From Heterostelium album PN500 (Eukaryota > Evosea > Eumycetozoa > Acytosteliales > Acytosteliaceae): DNA of 64,000 nt. Where the stretch lies: NCBI RefSeq assembly GCF_000004825.1, contig NW_008805078.1:272069-336068 (forward strand), written 5' to 3'. Position 1 is the first letter of the stretch. The number at the start of each line of letters is the position of its first letter. Of this stretch, positions 47,791 to 59,310 are shown one piece after another. The notes under the pieces are model-generated. The model made no database searches. It had not been told where the DNA came from and saw only the letters and a list, made by a program, of their open reading frames with translations. The position numbers and the translations under genes were made by a program.

Positions 47791-50700
47791 TTATGGTTTG
47801 AAACAAATTGATTTATGTTTGAGAAGTTTATAATCACCGGCTTGACAATCTCTTGAACAATAATATGAACTCTTGCAATTTCCACATCTTTGAAGTTTAT
47901 CTGATTCTTTGAAGCAATAGAAACACACTTGGTTGGGTTTGGCTCCGTCAGTAAAAAGATTTTTTAGGGAATTGACTCTGATTGCTCCAACTCCATCCAA
48001 ACCGACTCTAAGATATGGATCAATGATGGTGATACCTTGACCAACATATAGAGTTTGATCGGCAACCGATTGGTTCTTGACTGATTCATCATATATCATA
48101 ATTCTCAAATAATTTCCTTTGTTGTCCATCAAAATCGAATGAGCACCCATGTTTCCAGCCTTCATGAGACGTTCAACAATGATACCTTTTAAGAATCTTC
48201 CTTTGTAAACCATATCACGATTTGGATCAAATTCATTGACGACAATCTCTTTGTATTTATCACCAATGTCTTGAGGTGCTTTTCTAGCAGTAATATGTAT
48301 TGGCGAGATTGATTGTTGTACATGTTGGGTACCTGGTGTTGGTTTTGAATTTATATGACTAATAAAGTCACGTATCTTTGAAGCATATACTTCACGTTGT
48401 TTAGATTCCACTGATAATCTTGCTCTGTGTATATCCAATACTGATGGTGCTAATCTTATTGTTGTTGAGGTTGTTGAAGTTGTTGATGTAGTTGTTGAAG
48501 TTGTAGATGTTTCTGTTGAAGTTGTAGTTGAAGAAGTTTGTTCGCTTTTCTTTTTCAAATCATCTTTGGTGAAGGTTGGTGTTGTTTTTGGAGGTTCCTT
48601 TGCTTTTTGTTTAAACATCTCTGGTTTAGGGTTCATCACATTCAAATATACTTCTACAATTTCTTTTTGAGTACTTTTCACGGGCATAAAGAATGGAAGT
48701 TGATCTACCTCTGTTTCCAAACCCAAATTGTAATAATGAGTTGCCTTTTCAATCTGTTTAATACAATAATATCTGAAAGCAATATGATAGAATGATTTTG
48801 GTCTTTGTCTGTCATCTATTTGAATTTAAAAATTGTTAATAATTTATAAATATTCAACATTTAATTATTTACTTACCTTTTTCACAACGTCGTGTAAATT
48901 CCAATAGATCAGCAATTAGTGCTTCAGTATTTCCTTTACATTTATTTTCTTCATCCAATTTCAATCGACAAACACCAGTTTGGTATATGATGTTAAGATC
49001 TTCTGGCAATCCTTTCTCCTTTATAATATCTTTTGCGCGTTTGAGACAATTTAAACCCTCTTTCCAATTTGATTTGAATCCATAAAAAATTGGAGCAGAG
49101 AATAAAGAGTTGATGTGAATCTGGATAATCTTGCAAACATTGTTTGGTATAACGAAGTCCAAAGTCAAGTGATTCGTAACCTTTGATAAATGCATAACAA
49201 AATCTGGCATCGTAATCTGGTGGGAAGTTGTTCATATACCACTCAAGAATTGGCAAGAAAGTGTCAGTCAAAATCGGTACAATCAAAATCAAATCTGACA
49301 TTTCAAAGCATCTGGCAATATTGGAAATGATTTGTTTGGTAAACAAAAGGTTTCCATTTTCCATCAATTCAATAGTGTGGAAGAATAGACTCTTTGAAGC
49401 AAATAGATTTGCAGCAGTCTTTGATGATTTAGCATATCTCTCCAGTTCGTCTAGCGGGAATGAATTAACTCCTCGATTACTGGATTTTCGGAGTGGTGAT
49501 TTACCTTCAAATTTAATCGACTGCAACTTATTGAACATATCTTGAGCGGCATCCGGTAGCTTACTCATCGTCTTTTGATACTTAACAGCTTCGAGTGCAT
49601 TGAGTGCACGTGGATGACTCAATTTAGCAGCACGTTTCAACCACATTTCAGCAGCTTCCAAATCCTTCTCCACACCGAATCCATTGAGATAGACATATCC
49701 AAGATAAAACATTGCATCAGGATAACCAGATGAAGCTGCCGTTTGGAAGTATTGAGCTGCTTTACAATAATCGTCTGGATCTTGATTTTGTAAATACAAT
49801 TCACCTAATTCCGTTAGATCTTGATCCATTACCTAAACAAGAAAGACTAAAGGTTAATGTGATTTGCATATTAAGTAAATACAGTATTTACCGATAATTT
49901 GTTTGTCATCTTTATACGTTCTTCCAAAGTTGCTTGAGCTTTACTGATATCAATATCAACACCTAAACCATATCGATAACATTTGGCAATTTGAGTATGT
50001 GATTCTAAACCACCTACATCTTTGGAACGAACAAAACAATCGAATGCATCTTTGAAATTACGACGAACTGTTTTACCTTGTTGAAGGAGAATACCAGAGT
50101 AAAGGAGTGCTTCAGCATTGTTTGGTGATGATTGGAAATATTTAAGTGACTTGGCAATGTCTTTGGTGGTTCCATCATAACCATAGAGATATCTGAATCC
50201 ATTCTCAACGTTCTTGTCTTCTCTCAAAAATGCTTGGCTGAGAAAGGATGGATTGATATTACGACCTTTCAATAAATCCTTATATTGTTGAGCATCATAC
50301 TTTTGGAAATCATCTTTGTATCCATTGGAGATCATTCCCAAATCGAAATTAATGAACACAAGTAGATCTTTGGCTTTCTGATAATGTGTGTCCAAGACTA
50401 AACATGCCTCGGCAGCTGCTTTTGCTTCTTCAAACTTGTCATCATGGAAATAAATCAATGCCATCAGGAATTTGGTACATTTCCATTTCGGTTTGATTGC
50501 ACTTGTTCGACTGAGGTCAAGAAGAATCACTTCTCTTGATACTGCTGATTGTCTTGATTGTAAACGATACATTTCATTGGCATATCCACGATAGAAATAG
50601 AGTTTCGCTTGTGATTCGATCGATAAACCAGTCACCGCAATTCCTTGATTGCAAAACTCGACTGCTTTTACATAGTCATGCTTGCCAATTGATAGTTTGG

Positions 50701-51805
50701 TTTTGCTTATTAGTTCTTTTGCTTGGCTATCTGTGGAATTGGTAATGGGTGTTGAGAGTCTGATGCATTCAATGACATCACTTGGAACACCAATCGATGA
50801 CAATGTTTCAAGAAACTCTTTGATATCATCTTCAAACTCGTCACTATTTGTAACTGTTGGGTTGATAATATAATGATTATATAGACTGCTGACCAAACTT
50901 GAAAACTCCAATGATTGTTCTATTGTCTCGTCCAATTGTTGTTGTTGTTTTGATTTCAAAGATGAAATAAGCAACTCGAATACATGGTGGAGGAGTGGTG
51001 ATTCCCAGGAAGAACGATCACCACTATTCAATGAAATATGATACTTTTGTGGAATATCTTTCATCTTTAGGTTTGGAAGCAATGATTTCAGTTGAGTTGC
51101 AAACTCTGGAGTGTCATTCCATTGATTACCGGTCAACATCGTGTAATACTTGGCAAGAATATCTGATTGATATCTTCTTGCAACTGTCAATCCATTTATC
51201 ATTATTTGATTTTTGCTATTGTTAGTGTTCTTGTTTGTAGTCTTTGTGGATGTATTGGTTGTAGTAGTTGTAGTAGTTGTTTTGATCTTAGGTGACTCAT
51301 CTTTCTTTGTTTGTTGTTGTTCGTTTGCTTGTTGATTTGATTGGAATAACTGTGATTTTGGTAGTTGTATTGGTGGTTGGTCAAATGACAACTTTTGAAT
51401 ACGTTGTTGGATATCTTTAAATGACTTTTGATTCTCTATTAATCTCTTTAACTCTTTTAGTTGAACTATTCTTTCCTTAATCTTTTTTAGAGCCACCGTA
51501 TCGTCATATTCCATACTAGATATGTCCACAACTCTTGTAAAAGCTTCTATCTCTTTGATTTGCCGCATTATCTTTTCCTCATGTTTTTGGAGATCCACAG
51601 AATCCAGATTCATATAAGAAGTAGGTGAAACCTTTTCTTTTTCAACTTTTGGTTGTTGAGTTGAAGCAGAAGCTGAAGTGGTAGAAGAGGCAAAAGTAAC
51701 ATTTTCTTTTTCTATTTTTTGTAGAGTGTTCGAAGAAGTGGAAGAAGTAGAAGTGGAACTTGTTTTCTTTGTTTTATTATTACTCTTTTTCTTTTTACCT
51801 CCCAT
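47791..51805 (-). CDS. TPR/Sel1-repeat protein with C-terminal MYND finger, paralogue 1 (one frameshift)
   Basis: Three exons (51805..49892, 49832..48877, 48815..47791). Lys/Ser/Thr-rich N-terminus, then TPR-like helices (LYFYRGYANEMYRL, FLMALIYFHDDKFEEAKAAA), Sel1-type repeats (AMFYLGYVYLNGFGVEKDLE, AAEMWLKRAAK), a Ser/Thr-rich linker, and a complete MYND zinc finger at the end (CFYCFKESDKLQRCGNCK, then YYCSRDCQ and HKSIC). Such proteins are protein-interaction scaffolds; some act in chromatin or proteostasis. Compared with the neighbouring copy, exon 2 has one extra base in an A-run at about 49084-49089, which breaks the frame after QLFILCSN. Without it the gene reads 1297 aa. It is either a pseudogene or a homopolymer error. 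Confidence 0.8.
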
Positions 51806-52019
51806 TTTATGTTATCTTTATATCTATTACTCTTTATATTACAAAAAAATTGATAATAAAGAAAATTTCATCGCACTTTCATTTTAAACAAAATCAATAA
51901 TTAAATTTTGATTATGTTTTTTTTTAAGTTCCTAAGTGAACAACCCCCAGATATTTTTAACCACAACAAATTTAAAAAAACAACACTCTACTAGGTGATG
52001 TTGTTTTTCCTTTTATTTT

Positions 52020-55000
52020 TTATGGCTTGAAACAAATTGATTTATGTTTGAGAAGTTTATAATCGCTGACTTGGCAATCTCTTGAACAATAATATGAACT
52101 CAGGCAATGACCACATTTTTGAAGTTTATCTGATGCTTTGAAGCAATAGAAACACACTTGATTAGGTTTAGCTCCATCCGAAAAGATGTTTTTAACGGAG
52201 TTGACTCTGATTGATCCAACTCCATCAATTCCAACTCTAAGATATGGATCAATGATGGTGATACCTTGACCAACAAATAGAGTTTGATCGGCAATCGATT
52301 GGTTTTCGACTGATTCATCATAGATACTAATTCTCATATAGGTACCTTTGTTGTCCATCATAATCGAATGAGCACCTCCGGTTCCAGCCTTCATGAGACG
52401 TTCAACAATAATACCCTTCAAGAATCTTCCTTTGTATACCATATCACGATTTGGATCAAATTCATTGACGACAATCTCTTTGTATTTATCACCAATGTCT
52501 TGAGGTGGCTTCTTAGCAGTCATGTGCAATGGTGTGGTTGTAAATTGTTGAACAAGATATGTACCTGATATTGTCGCTCCAACTAGTTTACCAATATAGT
52601 CACGTAGATTAGTAATATAAACTTCACGTTGTTTAGATTCCACAGTTGATCTTGCTCTGTGTATATCCAATACTGATGGTGCTAATCTTATTGTATTTGA
52701 AGGAGTTGTTAAGGTTGTTGGAGATGCTGAAATTGCTGAAGTTGAGGTGGTTTGTTCAGTATTCTTTTTCAAATCATCTTTGGTGAAGGTTGGTGTTGTT
52801 TTTGGAGGTTCCTTTGCTTTTTGTTTAAACATCTCTGGTTTTGCTTTCATATGTACTTCCAAAGTCTGTTTATGTGTACTTTGCACTGGTAAAAAGAATG
52901 GAAGTTGATCTACTTCTGTTTCCAAACCCAAATTGTAGAAATGAGCTGCCTTTTCATATTGTTTAACACAATAATATCTATAAGCAATATGATAAAATAC
53001 TTGTGGTCTTTGTCTGTCATCTATTTAGAATAAATATTAATAATAAAAATATTAACTTTTAAGATTAATTATCATACCTTTTTCACAACGTCGTGTAAAT
53101 TCCAATAGATCAGCAATCAGTGTTTCAGTATTTCCTCTATAACCATTATCTGATTCATCCAATTTCAATCGACAAATACCGGTTTGGCATAGAATTTTAA
53201 GATCTTCTGGTAATCCTTTCTCCTTTACAATTTCTTTTGCTCTTGTTAGACAATTTAAACCCTCTTTCCAATTTGCTTTGAATCCATACAAGTTGTAACA
53301 GAGAATAAAGAGTTGATGAGAATCTGGATAATCTTGCAAACATTGTTTGGTATAACTAAGTCCAAAGTCAAGCGAGGTCACACCTTTGATAAATGCATAG
53401 CAATATCTAGCATCGTAATCTGGTGGGAAGCTTTTCATATACCATTCGAGAGTTGGCAAGAAATGCTCCATCAATATCGAAAAATCCAAAACCAAATCGG
53501 TCATTTCAATGCATCTGGCGATATTGGAAATGATTTGTTTGGTAAACAATGGTTTTCCAGTTTCCATCAATTCAATAGTGTGGAAGAATAGACTCTTTGA
53601 AGCAAATAGATTTGCAGCAATCTTTGATGTCTTGGCATATCTCTCCAATTTGTCGATTGGGAATTTATTATCTCCATTGACTCTTCGGAGTGGTGATGGT
53701 TTACTTGCAACGTTAATCGATTGTATTTCTTTGATTAAATCTTGAGCGGAATCAGGTAGTTCGCTAATCTTCTTTTCATTCTTGACAGCATTGAGCATTT
53801 GGAGTGCACGTGGATGATTCATCTTGGCAGCACGTTTCAACCACATTTCAGCAGCTTCCAAGTCCTTCTCCACACCGAATCCATTGAGATAGACATATCC
53901 AAGATAAAACATTGCATCAGGATAACCAGATGAAGCTGCCATTTGGAAGTATTGAGCTGCTTTAACATAAACTTCTGGATCTTGATTTTGTAAATACAAT
54001 TCACCTAATTCAGTAAGATCTTGATCCATTTTCTAAAAAGGTAGTGATTTTTTAAAATAGAAAGTTAATTTAATTATTAAACTGAACTGTTAATAGAATA
54101 TTTACCACTAATCTGTCTGATTTCTTTATACGTTCTTCCAAAGTTGCTTGAGCTTTACTGACATCAATATCAACACCTAAACCATGTCGATAACATTTGG
54201 CAATTTGATAATATGATTCTAAACCACCTAAATCCTTGGAACGAACAAAACAATCGAATGCATCCTTGAGATTACGACGAACTGTTTTACCTTGTTGAAG
54301 GAGAATACCAGAGTAAAGAAGTGCTTCAGCATTGTTTGGTGATGATTGGAAATATTCAAGTGACTTGGCAATGTCTTTGGTGGTTCCATCATAACCATAG
54401 AGATATCTGAATCCATTCTCAACGTTCTTGTCTTCACTTACAAATGCTTGGTTGAGATTGTCTGGATTGATATTACGACCTTTCAATAAATCCTTATATT
54501 GTTGAGCATCATACTTTTGGAAATCGTCTTTGTATCCAATAGAGATCATTCTTAGATCGTAGTTGATGAGATCAAGTAGATCTTTGGCTTTCTTATACTG
54601 TGTGTCCAAGACTAAACATGCCTCGGCAGTTGCTTTTGCTTCTTCAAACTTGTCATCATGGAAATAAATCAATGCCATCAGGAATAGGGTGCATTTCCAT
54701 TTCGGTTTGATTGCACTTGTTCGACTGAGGTCAAGAAGAATCACTTCTTTTGATACTGCTGATGGTCCTGATTGTAAACGATACATTTCATTGGCGTATC
54801 CACGATAGAAATAGAGTTTCGGTTGTGATTCGATCGATAAACCAGTCACCGCAATTCCTTGGTTGCAAAACTCGACTGCTTTTACATAGTCATGTTTGCG
54901 AATTGATTGTTTGGCTTTGTTGAGGAGCTCATTGGCAAGGGAATCAGTGGAATTGGTAATGGATTTTGAGAGTCTGATGCATTCAATGACATCACTTGGA

Positions 55001-55989
55001 ACACCAATCGATGACAATGTTTCAAGAAACTCTTTGATATCATCTTCAAACTCGTCACTACTTGTAACTGTTGACTTGGTAATATAATGATTATATAGAC
55101 TGCTTACTAAACTTGAAAACTCCAATGATTGCTCTGCTGTGTCATCCAATTGTTGTTGTTGTTTTGATTTCAAAGATGAAATAAGCAACTCGAATACATG
55201 GTGGAGGAGTGGTGATTCCCAGGAAGAACGATCACCACTATTCAATGAAATATGATACTTTTGTGGAATATCTTTCATCTTTAGGTTTGGAAGCAATGAT
55301 TTCAGTTGAGTTGCAAACTCTGGAGTGTCATTCCATTGATTTACCGGTTAACATCGTGTAATACTTGGCCAGCATATCTGATTGATATCTTTCTTGCAAT
55401 CGATAATCCATTTATTATTGTGGTTATTGCTATTAATGCTGTTGTTGTTGGTAGTGTTGTTTATCGTAGATGTTGTTGTGGTTGTTGTTGTTTTTGCTTC
55501 CTTATTGATTGATTTATCTTCTGTTGTTTGTTGTTGTTGCTGTTGTTGTTCATTTAAAACAGCCGGTTGTTTTTGATCATTTGGCTGCTGTTGCTCTTGC
55601 TTTGGTTGGAATAACTGTGATTTTGGTAGTTGTATTGGTGGTTGGTCAAATGACAACTTTTGAATACGTTGTTGTATATCGTTAAATGACTTTTGATTCT
55701 CTATTAATCTCTTTAACTCTTTTAGTCGAACAAGATTTTCCTTAAACTCTTTTAGAGCGGCCTTATCCTCATAGTCAATACCAGATATGTCCACAACTCT
55801 TGTAAAAGCTTCAATCTCTTCGATTTGCTGCATTATGGATGCTTCATGTTTTTGGAGATCCACTGAATCAAGAGACATAGAAGCAGTAACCTTTTCTTTT
55901 TCAACTTTTGGTTTAGTTGAGGCAGAAGTAGAAGTGGAACTAGTATTCTTTGTTTTATTATTATTAATCTTTTTCTTTTTACCACCCAT
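52020..55989 (-). CDS. TPR/Sel1-repeat protein with C-terminal MYND finger, paralogue 2 (locally frameshifted)
   Basis: Three exons (55989..54106, 54032..53078, 53020..52020), with splice sites matching paralogue 1 exactly. Domains and order are the same: Lys-rich start, TPR-like region, Sel1 repeats, and a MYND finger at the end (CFYCFKASDKLQKCGHC, YYCSRDCQ). In exon 1, relative to its neighbour, three small indels (-2 near 55416, +1 near 55395, +1 near 55345) shift the frame across about 25 codons and create a TAA at about 55348-55350. They cancel, so the frame is restored before LKSLLPNLKMKD. If the TAA were read through, the product would be 1279 aa. It may be a young pseudogene or carry assembly errors in A-runs. 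Confidence 0.78.
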
Positions 55990-57516
55990 TTTATATTTAT
56001 ATTTATTATGTTTAAACTAAAAAATAAAATGACTGTGTTAACTTCAAAAACAATTTAATTTAACCAAAGATTTTTTACAAACCAAACTTAAATCTTCAAT
56101 TTTGTTTTGTTTTAACCAAAAACAAAACAAAAATGGCTCTTGCTTGTAACCACGAATCGAATAAAGTAAAAAAACCACTCTGATTACATTAACCCCCACT
56201 AATTTTTAAAATTAATGCTCTGGCGAAAGGTGGTTGGGAGCCAGTTTTGATTTGAACTTCAAAAACAATTTAATTCACCCAAAGATTTTTTACAAAACAA
56301 ACTTAAATCTTTCGAATACTTGAAAAATTTTTTAGTCCTCAACTTCCATTGATTAAATTCTAAATTTCAAGTTCAATAAAAGTATAAATTTAGAAACTCA
56401 GAAGAAATACACCATACAAGCCCAAATCCTATATAGAAAAAAAAACATTTAAAAAATACAAATAAGTCCTTTTTCAATTTTGGAATATTAATTCTAGTAC
56501 CTCTAGATTTGGTTATTTAAGATTCAAATCTAATAAATAGTAAAAAATCTAAAAATTACTTTCACCCATTTCTATCTTGTTTTATAGTAGATATATAAGG
56601 AGAGATAAAAAATTTAAATAATTTAAAAAAATACTGATCTATTTCCAAAGAGATACTTTATACCAAATTCTATTGGTTGAATCATTAATCACATTGATTT
56701 CACCCACTAATCGAAAATCTATGAATATCATATTTTTATATCATTTAAACCAATTTATAGGTAAATGATTGGTTATCAACACACTAATAGATATCTTTAT
56801 ATTTTAAAGTAATATAAAAAATAGTTCGCTTAAATTTATTAATCAACAGATCAATAAAATAAGTAACATATGTTGTACGAGTAAGCACACCAAAATAAAA
56901 CAAAAACAAAAGGGTACTCAAACACCACCAACACCCTTTTTTATTTTACCACAGCACATCACAACAAATCACCAAACACAATTAATCTTTCAATCAATAA
57001 TAAATGATTTTTGATTATATAATAATTATATTAATATAATTAATTACCAACCACATATAATAAATTTGCACACAGAGAATATTAATTTAAATCAATATTA
57101 CTATTTTTTCTCATCAAATCATATAGTTTATTTACTCAATTTTCAATAGTGACATCAAAAATTCTTTATACATTATATTTTTAATTAATCAGCTCACCTA
57201 TTTTCACTATTCTCTGTCACTTTTTTTCTTTCTTACCATTGGCATTTAATCCATCCATCATAAAAAACAACTCATCAAATAACTGTCTAAAAATATACTG
57301 TTTGAAATAAAAAAGATTATATATAAATAATAAATAATAAATTAATTATATAATATATTGAATTGGAATTAATTAAAGCTGTGTTTATTATTTTTGTATA
57401 GGAAACCAATTAATTAATTGGTACAACTATAAATATCCAATAATAGAAATTTTTTTTTTATTAAAAATTAAAATATCAATGATTTATATTTATAAAAAAA
57501 TAATTAAAATAATAAT
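55990..57516. promoter_or_regulatory. Divergent spacer between the MYND paralogue and the EGF/TOM1-like gene
   Basis: 1.5 kb, AT-rich. It contains a 56-bp direct repeat (separate entry), a C-rich patch at about 56926-56938 (CACCACCAACACC) and no coding frame. Confidence 0.5.
56041..56311 (+). repeat. Direct repeat pair of 56 bp
   Basis: 56041-56096 and 56256-56311 agree at 53 of 56 positions by eye (both start ACTTCAAAAACAATTTAATT and end AACTTAAATCTT). The spacing is 215 bp, in the region upstream of the MYND paralogue 2 start. It is possibly a duplicated promoter segment. Confidence 0.85.
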
Positions 57517-58729
57517 ATGTCAAATAATAGTAATAGTACATTCTTTTGTTTGGATCATAGTCAATGTGGAGATCTAGGTAGATGTGTAAATGGAACATGT
57601 ATATGTAGAAGCTACCTACAGGGTCCACAATGTGAAACTTCATATTCATCAGTGTTAGGCAGATCGTTTACAATATTCAGATTGGTTTTTCTATGTATAG
57701 TGATCCTTCTTACAATATATGGATCTTTCAATTGTTATAAATCGTTTTTATATTGGAATCGGAAAAAGGTTGCTTATAAATTGAAAGCAATCGCTCATAT
57801 TGTAGTATTATGTTTTTGTTTAAGTAGGTTTTAAAAAGAAAAAGATAATAATTAAAAGAATATTTCCTAATTTAATAATATTAAAAAATAATTAGTATCA
57901 ATAATATATTTCGCAGTTGATCCATGGGCAACTCTGGGAATTTTTCCATTTCCTCTATCGATGTTTTTATACCATTTCCCTTTGTACATTTTATTTACAT
58001 CATATCAAATGCTGCTGTTGTATTGGAGTGGAACCTATCATAATGTTGCAACTCTTGAAAACGGAAGACTGTTCATTGATAAAACAAAGCCAGTATTTAT
58101 TATTGCCAATGTTCTATGGTTGGTTTTGGAAATCACAGAAATAGTAGCGGTGGCAATCAACAACAGAAGTGATACCAACTTTACATTCTATAAATATGTT
58201 ACCTATTTCTATAATATCTATATTGCGCTCTGTTGTATTGGATTGACCGTTGGATTCAGTGTCTACGGTACATTACTCTACAAAAGAATATCATCATTAC
58301 CAACCAACAAAGATAAGAAAAGAAAAACACTTAGAAAAGTAAGAAAAAAACAAAACAAAACTAATAATATTAATTAACTAATTATTACTCTGCTTTCTTT
58401 AAATAACTTAGTTATTAATATCAACTGTGGTATTAGCATTTTCAACCGCTATCGTTACTATTCCAAGTATTATTTTATACTTTAGTAAATTGACCAAGGG
58501 ACCGTCAGGAGCACTTTTATATGTCTCTTTTATTCATGGAATCGAGTGTTTCTTGGTGATGGAACTATTTTGGATTATGAAACCAAGAGAAACAATGCCA
58601 TTTGCAGCCAACACTCCTGGATACTATGATAACAATCAAATCTATCTTGAGAAATGTCCGACTGACCATAAACCAAAAGATGATTATTATTTATCACCAA
58701 AGAAAACATTGTTCTTTAGTACCAAATAA
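57517..58729 (+). CDS. Multipass membrane protein with EGF-like N-terminus and THH1/TOM1/TOM3-like domain
   Basis: Three exons (57517..57823, 57917..58338, 58412..58729) join to 349 codons (348 aa). Residues 11-39 hold an EGF-like module with six Cys (11, 17, 23, 28, 30, 39). About seven hydrophobic spans follow (FLCIVILLTIYGSF, IAHIVVLCFCL, LYHFPLYILFTSYQMLL, VFIIANVLWLVLEI, YNIYIALCCIGLTVGF, STVVLAFSTAIV and one more). The pattern, including LLYWSGTYHN, resembles the seven-span THH1/TOM1/TOM3 family. The EGF part would face outside or the lumen although no cleavable signal peptide is seen. Function in amoebae is unknown. Confidence 0.75.
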
Positions 58730-59310
58730 TATTTTTTAAATAATAATATAATAAACATAAATATTTAAATCACACATATTAATTAATATTATTAAACAAA
58801 CCAACAAACCAACATTCTTAGAAGTTATTCTTTACTTTCTTTATTAAAAATCTTAAGATAAATTAAATTATACAAAAAAAAAAAAGTAAACATACTGATA
58901 ATGTTTTCGATAACAAAGAAAAACTAACAATAAAGTTCCAATGAACTTTACAATTGATCAAGAAGATTTTGGTACTCACCGGTTTTTTAGATATTTATTT
59001 TCACATTTTTTTTGTTGAAAAAAAAAAAAACAAATTAAATGAGTGCTTTTTTTTCAATGCCAAGAACACCCTGCACCCCTTCACATTAAAAATTTGAAAT
59101 GAACAAAAAAAAACAAAAAAAAAAAATGAGTAGAGGCTGTGCCTCCCATCTCAACTGAGAAAAAAAACATGAAAAGGAAACTGTTTGTTTTTTTTATTTT
59201 CATTTATTTTTATCCAATAAAAATTATTGTTATTATTATTTAATTAGAGATAAATAGATAGTAATAATAATTAGATCTAATTAGAGATATATATATATAA
59301 GAATAATAGG
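58730..59310. promoter_or_regulatory. Spacer and promoter of the LAMP-like gene
   Basis: AT-rich, with C-rich patches (ACACCCTGCACCCC at about 59065-59079; a GC-richer block at 59128-59158) and a TATA-like run (59287-59300) just before the ATG. The neighbouring gene's biased codon use suggests a strong promoter. Confidence 0.4.
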
